64,000 bases of DNA. It comes from Phycomyces blakesleeanus NRRL 1555(-) (taxonomy: Eukaryota > Mucoromycota > Mucoromycetes > Mucorales > Phycomycetaceae). Both the position numbers and the translations under genes were made by a program. Of the stretch, positions 1 to 13,620 are shown one piece after another. Positions within the stretch are counted from its first letter, which is position 1. Each line of letters starts with the position of its first letter. The DNA is taken from the NCBI RefSeq assembly GCF_001638985.1, contig NW_017265137.1, positions 1,143,054 through 1,207,053 on the forward strand. Reading direction: 5' to 3'. The notes under the pieces are model-generated. The model was not told the origin of the DNA and ran no database searches. It was given only the letters and a program-made list of their open reading frames with translations.

Positions 1-1787
1 TTTATCTCACCTCTGATTGGTGTCATTCTCAGCCCCTCCCCAATATATTTTCCTTTTACTTTAAGTTGAGATTGTGACAAAGTAACTATAGAAACCTGAA
101 ATAGAGTTGACCTTAATCCAGAAACTGGGTTGCTAATAAGCACTATTCTGTACATCTATATATAAATATGCGTGTGTATGCGTGTGTAATTACAAGTAGT
201 ATAAAAAAATGTATTTATTTATTTATTTAAAAGAGCAGATAAGCTTCTTTTGTAGTTTTTTTTTTGTTATCAATACTACCACTGTTACTATGGTCAATAA
301 ATGTACTTTATTTTGGGGGGAAAATAGTACTTGAACTATCACAATCACAAGTAACGAAACCTTTTGACAGATCATCATACTTTTGTTTATTTGTTTTGGT
401 TACACTGTTAAATATATGATGGGTTGGAATAATCGGTTGGTATAATTGAGATATCTTTCTTTTGTTATTTCGTTCTTTCTTTCTTTTTTTCTTAACTTGA
501 GACAAGAGCTTGTTGGTTTTCTCAATAAAATAGTTGATCGTGCTACAAGATTTTTCTTTCTGAGCCATTTAGGCGATTGCTTCCCCGCAGACACCTGTTT
601 ATATACTCTAGTGATACGCCACCTTTTTAACTAGTGCTTATATATATATATATTTATATACGTACATACGTACATTTACATATATATATATTTGTGTCTA
701 CATATCGGGATAAGCACCATCTTCTTTACACATTATTTTTAAAATAATAATAATACTATTGGTGATCGACCGTATTCTGCTTCTTCGAAAAGAGAGATGA
801 GTTGTGGCCATGCCTTCTTCCGATCTACCTTATATGTCATCAATTTATTATAAATACAGAATAAAACAATAATTGATGATTAGCAATATGTATGTATGTA
901 TGTATGTATGTATATATTTATATATATATGTGTGTTTATATCTGTAGGACGAACCAACCTATATGTCTTATATATAAAAATATAAATATAAATATAAATA
1001 TAAATATAGCTTTGGTTTTTTGTGAAAGTATTTATTGAATCCCCTGCTCTCGTACTCTTTACCATCAGAATATTATGTAGTTATGATAATTTTATATGTC
1101 TGGGGTTTCTTCCTTTCGAAACCCTACTGCTGATTAGAAAGGTGGAGGTTTCTTTCCTGGTTTCCTATGTACTCGATAGAAGATACACACAGATTCCGAC
1201 TTGTTATGTCTTCTTACACAAAGTGCCGGTTATGGTGAACTTGACAGTATTAACGATGTACATATATGTATATCTGCATACATGGTGTGTACAACACAAT
1301 CTTTAACATTTTATTTATTACCATTTCTATTTTCTATGGAGATAGTTTCCCTGGCCGCTCATGTTCCTCCCCTGTTGCACATGTTATAAGCCCAATGATA
1401 CAAGTATGAATATAAAACAGAATACTAATAAGAATCAAAAAATAAAAGACCCAGTAAGTATGATAAAATACACCTAAAAAGAAGTATAGCACCCTTCATC
1501 TTAGTATATAATATAATATTGTTAGTTTGATTTTTTCAAAGAAAAAAAAAGAAGAAAAGAGAACTTTAATACTAATGAACCAAATAATTATTTCTTTTTG
1601 TTATTTATTTATTTATTAGGTTATTATATTATTTTTTTAAAAAACAAAAACAAAAAAAAAGTTGGTAAAAGTGTTCGGTGAAAGTGTGAATGTGTTTAGA
1701 CCCTAATATTCATGTCATCAGCGCCGATCTATATTGTAATACAATATTTTGACTTGGTTTTCCAACATTTTCAAGAAAAGAAAAAAA
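1..1787. other. Gene-free AT-rich leader
   Basis: I see no supportable gene here. The stretch is AT-rich and made of homopolymer runs, TA and TATG tracts (for example around 637-690 and 888-935) and short open frames without recognisable domains or exon-like GC content. A reverse-strand frame near 594 starts with a basic Lys/Arg-rich stretch but soon becomes low-complexity and matches nothing I know. Confidence 0.6.
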
Positions 1788-2062
1788 CGGACTTTGATTA
1801 CCCTTTTCTTAGTGTTGTTCCGCTTTAATATCAGTCATTGTCATCTTTAATGTCAGCTATTTTCTTTCTCTTTTTGGAGAATTTTATTTATCTATTTATC
1901 TATTTCAAGTTGTTTTTAAATTCTTATTCTTATTTTCAAGAGGTGTATCTTATTTTGAATCAATCTCATTAGAAAAGCATATATTATTTTGAGATACCTG
2001 ACAGGGAAGTTTATCCGCTTGATAAAGAAGATTTTTTCTTTGAAATTTTCTTGATTTTTTTT
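1788..2062 (+). repeat. Left arm of a long inverted repeat
   Basis: This 275-bp segment is almost the exact reverse complement of 2619-2893. It begins CGGACTTTGATTACCC and ends CTTGATTTTTTTT. The arms are equal in length, and by eye only a few substitutions separate them (for example ATC against AGC near 1850, and two changes near 2040-2050). No open frame in it looks coding. I saw no clear target-site duplication next to the outer ends, so a classic transposon is not demonstrated. A transcript across both arms would fold into a long double-stranded hairpin. Confidence 0.9.
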
Positions 2063-2618
2063 AGGATTCTTTTTATATTCTTTATATTGCCTATGTGAAT
2101 GTAATTAATAGTTTTTATTATGATTTTTATATTAAACTTTGATCTCGATGATCTTCGGTGCTCATAACCTCTTTCTCACCCATTCATTATAATTACTATT
2201 AATACATTTCTTTTCATACTACAGATCTGAGCAACTATGGTCTTCTTATTTGTTCCTTTTCCAAAGCCCAAATTATATCTCTCAATTAATTTATTAATGA
2301 TCGATTTATGATTCTGAAATATGTCTTGAGAATTTGTTTTTTTTTGCGACTTTTCAGTATATTAACGTTTCATGCCAAGTAGACTTTGAAAGGTCTAAAA
2401 AGAAAGCAGTGGAGATTTAGCAGTTGTGAAAGTACATACCCAGAAAGGCATCTATATGTACATGAGTATTGCTAGTTCATTGATTCAGAGGATTATAGAA
2501 TATAGCACTCTCGCTGTGTAGGCAGATTTATTAACAAACGCGGCCATAATTCTTTGTTTATGTTATCTTATTTCAAGTTATTTATTCTTAAAAAAAAAAT
2601 CCATCAAAAAGTGCTGGC
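2063..2618. other. Spacer between the inverted-repeat arms
   Basis: This 556-bp AT-rich loop separates the two arms. I see no transposase motif, conserved open frame or internal repeat in it. A 14-base string ATCTTCGGTGCTCA near 2150 also occurs near 43688 in the GC-richer island; that may be chance or a trace of a shared repeat family. Confidence 0.6.
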
Positions 2619-2893
2619 AAAAAAAATCAAGAAACTTTCAAGGAAAAAATCTTCTTTATCAAGCGGATAAACTTCCCTGTCAGGTATCTCAAAATAATAT
2701 ATGCTTTTCTAATGAGATTGATTCAAAATAAGATACACCTCTTGAAAATAAGAATAAGAATTTAAAAACAACTTGAAATAGATAAATAGATAAATAAAAT
2801 TCTCCAAAAAGAGAAAGAAAATAGCTGACATTAAAGCTGACAATGACTGATATTAAAGCGGAACAACACTAAGAAAAGGGTAATCAAAGTCCG
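2619..2893 (-). repeat. Right arm of a long inverted repeat
   Basis: This is the reverse-complement partner of 1788-2062, ending in TAATCAAAGTCCG. The few mismatches between arms suggest a recent inversion-duplication, sequence homogenisation, or an assembly fold-back. The following sequence (GATATATATA) is simple repeat and shows no obvious duplicated target. Confidence 0.9.
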
Positions 2894-4377
2894 GATATAT
2901 ATATTTTACAAGGTCCGTAAACTAAGTAAATAAAATAAAAAAAAAACTTAATAGTAGTGCAATATATAGATAAATAGATAGTTGACGGTTGAGCCGATGA
3001 AGGTGTTACTTGGCGTTAGTTTTCAAGTGTTCAAAAAGAAAATATAATAAAGCATAATAAAATAAAAATTTGTTGGTAAAATTGGAGAATTGGACACGTG
3101 CCCCAAAAGGGGAAAAATATATCTTAACAAACCCTAAATTTGTTTTTGATTTATTTATTTTTTATTTTGGCTCTCTTATTTTATTCAGCATATTTGTATA
3201 GACAAACAGGTATAAATGGCCAAATCCAATAGAATACTACTAAAAATAACAACAACACGAACAACAACAACAATAGCAACACACATTATATATATATATA
3301 TATATATACATTTTATGTAATATATGTTACAGGCACACGGTTAACAAATCCTAATAAAAGTACAACAACTTTCTCATCACAAATATTTATTTCTATTTTA
3401 AAACGCAGGCCGGTGCGCCCTATGTTATTTTTATTTTTATCAATTTCTTATACAAATAATTAACTATAGGCTAAGCATCATTTGTACGAGGTAAAGAAAG
3501 ACATTGAGATATATATATATATATAAGTAAGTACGTATACTTGGATATAAATGTGTAGAAGCGTGTGTAAGATAGAGAGAGAGAGAGAGAGAGAGAGAAT
3601 GTGTGTGTAGTCTGAACAAAATGTATATGAGTAGCCTAAAATCATCACATGCGCTCTAATTATTATGAGCTTTATTACTACTCACAAAAATATATATATA
3701 TAGATAAAAATAATTATTTAGGTATTTATTTATGTATCTATGTATCTATGTATCTATTAAGAATAAAGGTAAAGAAAGAACAATAGACTCTTTTTAGCTG
3801 GATTTGTGTAAGTGTGTAAGTGGGTGAGTGAGTGAGCGAGTGAGTGAGTGAGTGAGTGAGTGGGTGTGCGCGCGCATATATTCTAAATAATCGGAAAAAA
3901 AAACTATAAATTCAAAGCAATCTTAAACTCGGACATGTCAAGGTAACACGACTACAGAAGAGTTGGTCGTGTACAAACACCAACAAAACCCAGTCAGCCA
4001 GACATTAAATGTCCTATTTTGTACCTGTGTAGTTTTGTACTATTATTTTTTTATTTATTTTTTTATTTTCCATATGATCTATTGTTGGTCAAATCTATTG
4101 AAGATTTTGCTCCGTTTGGAATGAATGATGAATAGGACAAGATGTATCTTGTACGTTGGGAAATCTCACACTTAGTATTCCCTCACGCAGGACATGTACG
4201 TGTATCATTAAAACTGTATTATGCACAACAAACCGCACCCATGTAAACCGTAGAGGTAATACACGTACTTTATTTTTATTTATTTATTTTTCAAAACAGA
4301 ACCAAGTTTTATTCAAAGAATATGTATTATTCAAGCCTTTAACTGTACGTTTATGCCTTTCTTTATATCACATACAG

Positions 4378-4419
<42 letters not shown>

Positions 4420-6463
4420 TTGGGGCTTCATCATTGATGACAGCACCAGAAGTGGCGTTCGGTTAGACTTAGCCGATGCGAAGCATTAATTAATTGGTCG
4501 CCCTATACAAAACACAAAATATTCCGTGGGATTTACCTTGCTGCGCATATTGAAGGTAAAGAAACCTCACCGAATGGGCGCCATTTATTTGGAGACACTA
4601 CATAAAATTCTACTCTCTTTTTTTTTATATGTATCCAGTCTAGACCTAATAAAACAAGAGATACGATATTGTCTTGGCATAAAAGTGATTTTCATTCCTC
4701 AAAGTCTACTAGAACCAACCTATTCAAAACAGAAAAGTAATAATATAAACAATAAAAAAAAAATGTCCAGAAATTCGGCCAGCCAACATATGCTTGAGTT
4801 CACAAGGTGGAATGTTCCTTGATTTCTTTTGAAACGTAGCCAAATATTATTATTTGATTGATTGACTGCTAGCCAACAATGTTTATTTATTTTTTTATCC
4901 GACACAGCTTAGATATTGAATTCTTGACTATCGTTGTTAATAAAGATGAAATTGGATTCAATTACCAAACCAATTATTAACATTATTATTGTTATTATTA
5001 TTTGAGCTTTATTAAACCCATGTACCCTGACTAAATTGATTATATTTATCCAGGCATTTGTCATCTTTAGCTTATTGCCTTAATTGATTAATTGGTTGAC
5101 TGCTCGATAGATCGGTAAATCGAGAAATCGATTGATCGATTGATCGATTGATTAGTTTAGGAATACTTGGCCATATTAGTTCTCATTTATGTTGGGCAAA
5201 TAGACTTGGGCAATACACTACGCTTTTCAAATAAAGAGGCTGAGGAATAAATAGCGTTACGTTTGAATGATTTCACACAGAATAAAATTCGTGCTTAGTA
5301 ATAATAAGGAGTATACAAAATTGTTGTGTCTGATACACTCTTTACACCAATGCCTTTATGATTTCTTATTAAAATGAGAATTTATAATATGAAACAGTAT
5401 ATATATATTAATTGATCTTGGGCGACTGGCAATCATTACATTATTCAGAATTTTGGGTTTTAATCTCTTTACCGATTGCTTAATAATCCTGCACGATTTA
5501 CCGCGCTTGTTTGTATATGGATAAGGAATCGAGCTATCGCAAGTATTTCTTTATCGTTTCAAATAAGACTTGCTATTTACTCAATATGAGACTAATTAAC
5601 CATTCAGAAAATCTGATGTTTTATTTTCTCTGTTTAGTTTGTTTATTTTATTTTTGTTTAGATTCTTCTTGTAACAAAATAAACCCTGGGTGTCGGATCT
5701 AGCAGCAAAATCTAGGCAATTATTATTATTTTTATAAATATACTAATGACGCCGTCTATTCGATGTTGACCTTAATTACTCCTCATCGTCTAGAAAAAAA
5801 AAACATGAATACCTAATTGATTTACAAAGATGGAAAAATACTAATTTATTATTATGACCATTAGTGGTGATAATGGTGATAGTGGTGATAGTGATGATTA
5901 GGCTTGAAACCTTTGGACTAAAATGTTACTCTAGGGACAAACAGTTTCTATACTCAGTATTTGTTTTGATAAATAACCTAACAAGGACAAAGTAATATGT
6001 GGTTCTTTTAGGCCTAATTAATGTCAAGACCATTAATTGATAGCAGAGAATACACACACACACACACGCACACACACATATATATATATATATCTGTATA
6101 TCTGTATATATGTATATGCTTTCAAGACAAGCAATATACAAGTATTCTGTGATGAGCTAGGATAGCACACAATACATATTATTTTGTGTGTGTGTGCGAC
6201 ACTTAATCTCAAATGCAGGCTACACATACACATACCATTATTATTGTTGTTGTTGTTGAAATAGCGGCTTTAATTTTCGAAACCTATAAATCTCTTTTTT
6301 AAGAAAACTTTGTATTGCTCTGATATCATCTCAATTACACAGTAATAAAGAAGTACTACAAATTATACAATCTTTGATACACACAATATAATACTATATA
6401 ATAAGAATAGTCTGAATTTCTTCTTTGTAATAAACATTTATGGTTTGCTGGTATCATGGGTAC
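2894..6463. other. Gene-poor AT-rich DNA with microsatellites
   Basis: No supportable gene is seen. Simple repeats include a GA tract (3575-3598), a GTGA/GAGT tract (3822-3862), TA tracts (about 4386-4418 and 6080-6093), a CA tract (6052-6079) and ATCG/ATTG repeats near 5120-5150. A slightly GC-richer patch at 4430-4590 yields a 98-codon frame without recognisable domains. The last part is probably the 3' flank of the reverse-strand RhoGAP gene. Confidence 0.55.
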
Positions 6464-9400
6464 TTATTGAATAGAGTCATTTGCCACTGCTGCATTTGGA
6501 GCTGTGCTTGGTGTGGGGAGTGGGGCAGTTTCCATGGGTGCCACCACTACCTCCAGCGTTGGTTTTTGTACTGGTGTTGGTGCTGGTGCTGGTGCTGGTG
6601 CTTGCGCTTGTGCTGTTATCTGTGGTGGTGGTGGAGTTGTTGATGTTGATGTTGTTGTTGGTGTTGGCGTTGGTGTTGGTGTTGGTGTTTGTATCGGTAT
6701 TGGGGGTGTACTCTGCACATCCGGCTGTTTCACTAACTTTTGAATCTCATTATTTAACGCTTGCTTGTGGTGAACTGAGTTTTTTCTTGAATAAAAGCTT
6801 CTTATGTTTCCAAGTGATGGTCTCTTTGGTTTTGGTGGTGGCAACCCTGCCGGGGAATCAATAGCCGGTGGCGGCTGGGCGGGAAACTCATATCCGGGAG
6901 GAATTGGATAATCGCCTTCAAATGATTTCGGTCTCTCTTTCTGTTTAGTAGGAGCAAGTCCAAATGTATCCGGAAGAGCCTTCTGTGAATAAGCCTCTGA
7001 CAATGATGACTTGTGACCGCGCACTTCAGGAAGTGCTTTCTGAAAAGGTGGGTTGATCAGAATATTCTGCTGAACCGCCAATTCTGGCAATGCCTTTTCA
7101 ATCGATGGCACGTTACTATTGCTATTGCTATTACTAGTATCAGTCAAAACCTTTCCAAAATTTGTAGCATGTTGTCTGGGAGGTAATGTGGGTGCTTGTG
7201 AATGTGGGTGCGGGTGCGTAGGAGGATGTGTGGGTGAGTGACCGGTTAGGTCTGCATGTTGATGAGCAGTGAGAGGATCAGACATTGGTGATGTCAGAAG
7301 CATACCCTTGGTATAGTCCTGGCTAGCTTGGTCGTTGATTGTAACCTTGGGACCATTCTGATTGTGGGAATAGCTGCTCATCGGGCGACCACCAGGCTTT
7401 TGTTGCACAACAGCCACCGGATTGTCAGGTGCCTCGATAGGAGCAAATCCAAAGACTTCTTTATAATAATGCACAAGATCTTCAAAAACAACATCATTAG
7501 CCCATTCTCCCGGAACTTCTGCTTGGTTAAAGTCTTTAAAGATTGCTGGGGTGAATATGACTGATAGGTTTTGGATGTGCATCTTGTTCACCCTACTGTT
7601 TTCATTCACTCTAAATACACACAAAAATACAAACACATACATTAGTATTATTGTAAATTGATTATATAGAGTAAATTAAAGCTTACTTTGCCAAGTGAGT
7701 AGTAAGAATATATAGAGTATCTCGGTGAGGATCTGATAATAAGGATATTCTTCGTCGTAATTCATGAATTCGTTTTTCAACGTCTGGCTGTTCTATTGAG
7801 CCAAGTTTTTTTGTTGTTGTTTTTGTGTGAGGATTTGTAAAATAATAAAATATTAAAATAAACAGACCCACCGCACTCGTATTACTTACTTGAATACTCT
7901 ATTCTCATTGACAATCCAAAGTCGAACAAAGGTGCGGATAACTCGCGAAGATAGATCTTGAGTACAGAAGCGATCGTAAATACATCAAATGAATTGTCCA
8001 TCAGTTCGACATTTTCATTCTGCTCGAATTTGTTTTTGAGTATCTCAAGGTTAGTCTGGCGTCCGGATACACGGTAAATGCCCTCTTTCTGAAGGCCACC
8101 TAAATCTTCGACTGCACTGATACATTTAGAAACAACAACCGGGATTGTCTTTTGGTGCTTTTCATAGTAGTCTTGGAGACATGATCCGAATAGTAATTCT
8201 GTAGAAAGGGAAATTTATAATTAATTGGTTAGTTAATCTACTATTCCTATTACTATTACTACTATAATAATGGTAATAATATTAAAAGAAGAAAAGGAAA
8301 CAAACAAACAAAAAAGCTTACCTTCACATTCACCAAAAGCATGGTTCCAATAGTGTACCGGAGCAGGTGGGACAAAGTTATGGTTCTCGTATTCCGATAG
8401 GAAAAGTTTCATGTCTTCATCTTGATTGATCTCTTTTGTTACCATAAAAGACGTATTGGTAAACTAAACAAACAAATGTATATATATATATATATATATA
8501 TATTTAATATCTTGTTCATTTTACCAATCCCGTACAAATCAACGTCTACACCGAATCCACATCACACCATATAATATCCCACTACGCTACACTACACTAC
8601 ACTATACATACCTCTGTTTCTGAATCCAGGACAAACTTTTCTTTGCCCAGTACACTCTGAAGTACTTCTCTGGTAATCTCTGATTTTCTCTTGAGCTCAA
8701 TCTCCATTTCCTTTTGATTAAACACTTTACTTAGTGTCCGTAATTTCTTCTTCTTATTTCTTTAAGAAGAATAAGAATAGTTCCTATAAACCTACTCTTC
8801 TTGCAGCATCCATGTGGGCCAATTGGGTTTTTCTGCGTCTCTCAAGCTCAAATATACCTGCTCTATATTCTTCATCTGAATATATGATGATCGTGAAATT
8901 TAATATCTTACTCCTGATTTGGCGTCTTCTCTTTTCTTAAAGAAAAAACCACCACCACCACCACCAAGAACAACAACAACAACAACAAAACTTACCAGCA
9001 TCATGAATTTCCTTTTTGAGCTTTGCAAATTTCACATTGTGCTTGGATGTGTCTATAAAGGCATTCGTGGCTGATGCGGCTGCTGCCACGTTTGCGAGCT
9101 GGCTTCTCATTTGAGCCATAAAGCCACCCATTCTCCTTCTGTGATGACCACTGCCATCAGGTGGACTGATAGCTATAACGGTTGTACTGGCCAAGTCCGC
9201 ATCCCGCGAAGTCTCACTAGATACCTTTGGATTTTCTTCCATCGAGGGGCGCGAGACTAAAGACGAAGAATCGGTATCCAGGAGGTCATAATTTTGATCC
9301 ACTGGAGACGATGACGCCGACGAATTTAATTGTAATTGCTGTTGTTGAATCTTGACTTGTTGTTCAAGCTGGTTTTTTGCAGTAATAAGGTCGTCGCACC

Positions 9401-10270
9401 GGGCTGCATAGGTTCTTTGAAGCTTAGATATAGCGTTTTAGGAGACCCATCAGAATTATCTAAAAATTATCTCACCTTGGGCACCTCTTTTCTGTAGTCA
9501 AGATAACTCTTGTTGGCAATATCTAGAAGCTTTATTCTTTTTTTACGAGCTTCTTGGTCAATCTAAATGAATGAACAAATCATTAGTTATTTGAACATTT
9601 TTTTTCTTCTCTTCACCTAGAATTAACATTGCTTTTTTTCTGTACTTTCCTTTACTTTTGCCAGGGTTTCCAATTCATATTTCATATGTGCGATTAACCC
9701 GTTGCGTGATTCGATTGTCTTTCCAACAAATGCTTCATACTTGAAGGTTGCCCTTTGTAGTGATGTACGTTGAAAGTCTGGGTCGTTGCCAAAGAATGGT
9801 ATCGGTTCACGCACAGGAACGGTTACGTTTTTATTGATTTTTTGTAACGAAGCTATGTAGGCTTCTTCTGCAGCAATTCTATAATTGGTATCCACAGCTT
9901 TGTCTTTTTAGTTAAATGTATAATATACATACAAAAAGTCTCTCTCTCTCTCTTTTCAGTTTATAAATTGTACTATGATCATATATATATAATCAAATCA
10001 AATCATACCGTGCTTTCAAGAGAGTCTGTAATCTTTCAAGATCTGTGATACTCCATTTGATTACTTTCTTGATATATTCAGTATGCTGTTCGATGTTGAG
10101 GGGCTGTATAATACATCAATATAATTTGTGAGTATCTTTGAGTGGACTTGCAACTCTTTCACACATGTACACACGCAAAGACAAAGTACGTAACTAGGGT
10201 CTAAGCTTGTTTCTTTCTTTATTTGACCGTTGCCCTGAACCCGTACCTCTTCTGCTTTAGGCTGAGACAT
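6464..10270 (-). CDS. F-BAR and RhoGAP domain protein (Rgd1/Rga7-like)
   Basis: This is a GTPase-activating protein for Rho-type GTPases with a membrane-curving F-BAR module, probably acting at cortical sites of polarised growth, septation or endocytosis. About 11 exons run on the reverse strand: 10270-10247, 10103-10009, 9903-9656, 9562-9476, 9422-8996, 8875-8796, 8710-8612, 8463-8322, 8198-7890, 7792-7687 and 7610-6464, giving roughly 920 residues. The N-terminal half is helical and charged, as in FCH/F-BAR domains. The RhoGAP half shows GLQKEGIYRVSG (arginine-finger loop), SVLKIYLRELSAPLF and VNKMHIQNLSVIFTPAIF. The C-terminal 300 residues are rich in Pro, Thr and Ala, including TPTPTPTPTP and PAPAPAP, and are probably disordered. 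The junction from the second to the third exon does not close in frame with the visible GT and AG, so either a tiny exon or a base error lies there. Fungal Rgd1 and Rga7/Rga8 share this domain order; which orthologue this is remains open. Confidence 0.88.
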
Positions 10271-13147
10271 TATTAGCCTTCTTTCTGGGGTGCTTTACGA
10301 ATGAATGGGCGTAATGTGCAGAATTTCGAAAAGGTGGCTCGGTGATGAATAGTGAAGTCTGCTTGAATGTTACAAAATAAGGAAAGGGAATATAAAAATA
10401 AATAAGTAGCAGAAATATGTTTGAAAGCTCTACATTATACTTTCTTTTTTTTGTTTTTTTTTGGTTCCCGAACAAGTGACTGAGCCAAGATTAAGACTGA
10501 TTGGCTTGATGAAAATAGCCACATCCAACCCAAGCCAAACTCATGTTTAATCTTATTCCTATTTACCTGTCTATCGATCTGTCTATCTGGTTATTTGACT
10601 ATTTTGCTTATATTCTTACTATTATTTTTATTGGGAATTTATGGTGTGTTTAATTCGATTAGATTTATAGGAAGCTGATAATTACCATTTGCTTTACCAA
10701 TTGTCTTGCCACCTTTTCTTGCTTTACATAGTCTATTTGAACTTCTTTTTCTCTTTATATTTTATTTTTATTTTTACCAAAAATAATTCTTCTCCCTGTT
10801 CTGCTTATTATTCACCTTAATCCGTAATCTCGTTCTGGATTTGGTTTTGGTCGTTCTTCTTCTTCTTCTACTTGTATTTATTTTATCTATGAGTTTAGGA
10901 TGACTTACTCAAAATTGACAATATACATGTGCACAGTTCCATTTGTATTTAATGTATGATTGTTTAATATCACCAGCCACACTATTGCTAATACATGTGT
11001 AGGTGTCTTCAAAAACAGCAAGAAAAGCTTGGTGTCGCGCCGAGCCCGCTTTCTTAACGGAGTATAATAAATCCGCCAATTATGAATGAGTTGCATTGAT
11101 GATTTATCCAAGATTTCTAGGTATTCCAGAAATGAAGTTTCTACAAAAAAAAACAATGATATTATAATTTACGCCCGCTCACTACTACCTTTCAGAAACT
11201 CCCCTCCCCCCTCCCTACCCTACCTTGCCCGTTCTGCCCTGTCCTGCCCTGTCCTGTCCTGCTCTGTCATGTTCTCTCTTTTCTTCTTCAGCACACATAT
11301 ATATATATATATATATTCATACTATTTTATTTTGAAACACATTTGAATATGTTTCAATAATCAAGTTTTTTTTCTCTTTCTCTTTTTCTTTCTTAAAAAA
11401 ATGTTTCAATTTATTTATTATTTCCTTACATATGTATTATTGATATTATTGGATTTAAATTAAGTATCTATTTAGACAATCACAGCCGTAAACCGGGTTT
11501 ACACCGGATACATTTTAAAAGAATAAACATATATAAATATACGCAGATACTATGTCAATGCATGTAATCCAATATTCTGCAGTTTATTAATAAATCCAAT
11601 ATCTTGATTTTCAAAAAAAGAAAAAGAAAATTATAGCCCTATTGTTGTTGCTGCTATTATCATAATAATTATCAAAATCGTAATCGTAATCGTAATCATT
11701 ATCATTGGAATTTGAATTGCCCGTATATCTGTGTATGCAAACCATGTATTAATATTGTAAATTCATGTAAAAATCTTGCTTTACAAAAAAAAACAGGTAA
11801 CAATATCCAATATCTTTTATATCGAAATTTGCAAAAATAAAAATAAAAATTGGTCAAAGAAAAACAAGGCAAATAAGGATCTAAAAATACGATAATATTA
11901 GGTTTTATTTAATATTTTTTTTTTATTTAATAATTAATATTAAAGAAATAAATGCAATGTGCTGTGCTGTGCTGTGCTGTGCTGCACTAAACAGTAATGC
12001 ACTAAACAGTAATGCACTAAGCTGTACTGCAAGAGCACATTCCCTTTATTATTTATTATTTATTATTATTATTATTAGTGCTACCAAATATTTTGAAAAC
12101 CACTCCAATAATTGCTTGATTTGCCTTGGTTAGATTTACTATTTCAGGGTCCCTTACTATATGTACTGTGCGATAACCTTCTTTTTTTTTTTTAAGAAAA
12201 AAAGGAGGCATATTTGTAGATCTATATTTCAGGGAAGTAGATACAATATATAAATATATTCAGACTGTTAATTATATGTCTATATCTATGTATATATATC
12301 AATACATACATACTTTGTTTGTTAAACTATTTTATCATTGAAACATCTGGAGAGTAAGCTATGTACAAAATAGACCATCTCCACTTGTTCAATTTATTTG
12401 CTGTTACTGTTTTGTTTAATCAGAAACTTCTTTAAATAGCTGGAACAGATCTGCTTTATAAATATAAGATCTGTATATGTATATGTATTTTCTTAAAACA
12501 TTGATGGCCGGGATTCATAGATCGAGATGTCAAACCCCATCATTTGTTTGTTTTTTTTTACCGCTCGAATGCCACTCTATCTTTAATGGGGCAGAATAGA
12601 GAAAAGAGAAATCAATAAGCAATAAGCAATAAGCAAAATGGCCTTCTGTTGACATAAGAAACATTGAAAAAGAATAATATAATTTAAAGCAAATAATTGA
12701 ACAAATACTATATTTAACATCTTTAAGAAAAGAAGCTTATGAATTATGTATAATTTAAATATATATATATATATGTTTAACTAAATTTATGGATAATTGA
12801 ACAGCACACAACAGCACACTACATAAAAAGAAATATAAATATGCATATAGCCGCGAGATGATTCTCTTTATCAGGACAATATAGTTCGATTGTAGAGATT
12901 AAGTCTGCGAGTGTGAGAGTACGGGTGGCTGTGATTCGGTATTAAGACATGGCTTTAATATGATTCCTTATGAGTTCATATAAATACTCTACTGAACAGT
13001 CTTCTCTTAATTACTTCTCTGTTTAGCTTTAGTATTTCTCTCTCTCTCTCTTTCTTTCATACCTGTAGTTCCAAAGGAATTGTCTTTTCAAGAAAGAAAG
13101 AACAAGAAAAAGAAATTAATTCTACAAACACAAATACACCTTTTACA

Positions 13148-13178
<31 letters not shown>

Positions 13179-13192
13179 TACTATTTCTAATC
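10271..13192. other. Intergenic, including a GTGCT/ACAGTA minisatellite
   Basis: No gene is supported. The DNA upstream of the RhoGAP start is AT-rich. Around 11958-12030 lies a short minisatellite of GTGCT units followed by repeats of TAATGCACTAAACAG type. A TA tract precedes 11330, and CCCTGTCCTG-type repeats lie near 11230-11270. The final 200 bp before 13193 contain pyrimidine tracts (CTCTCT near 13040) and a CTAT repeat, probably the leader of the downstream acyl-CoA ligase gene. Confidence 0.5.
13150..13178 (+). repeat. CTAT microsatellite just before a start codon
   Basis: Seven tandem CTAT units end about 15 bases upstream of the ATG of the acyl-CoA ligase, so the repeat lies in its probable 5' untranslated leader. 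Length changes could alter the leader; that effect is inferred. Confidence 0.85.
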
Positions 13193-13586
13193 ATGGTCTT
13201 TGTTGGAGCTCCTCTTCCCGAACCTATTCCAGTCATCAGTGGCTACGACTTGCTATTCACAAATGCACGAAACTTGCCATTGGATCGAAAGGTCTTTATT
13301 GACAATGACAATGTCGACAATTACATTACCTATGGTGGTCTTGTCACACAGGTCACAAAGTTCTCGTCTGGCCTCCAACAGATCTTTAACTTCCAACGTG
13401 GCGATGTGGTAGCAATTTGCTCTCCCAATCAAGTAAAACAAAATTAAACTTTTTTTTGAAACATATACTTACATTGTGTGATTAGATCAACTATCCAGTA
13501 GCGCTTCACGGAACAGTTGCAGCAGGTAAAATGCGCATTCACACTTTGCACACCCGCGCACATATAAATATATAGAGATAACACAC

Positions 13587-13620
<34 letters not shown>

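Noticed and set aside
400..594. Basic Lys-rich reverse frame as a histone-like or ribosomal fragment
   Set aside because: The resemblance is limited to a few lysines and arginines; no conserved motif of those families is present.
3820..3870. GTGA-type short tandem repeats as a CRISPR or regulatory array
   Set aside because: Units are only four bases with no spacers; this is an ordinary microsatellite in a eukaryotic genome.
4430..4830. Possible small gene near 4526
   Set aside because: The frame shifts into poly-A-coded lysine and asparagine, has no recognisable domain, and no splice-consistent extension was found.
6440..6864. Forward-strand Leu/Val/Gly-rich frames opposite the RhoGAP C terminus
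   Set aside because: They are shadows of the Pro/Thr/Ala repeats of the real reverse-strand gene.
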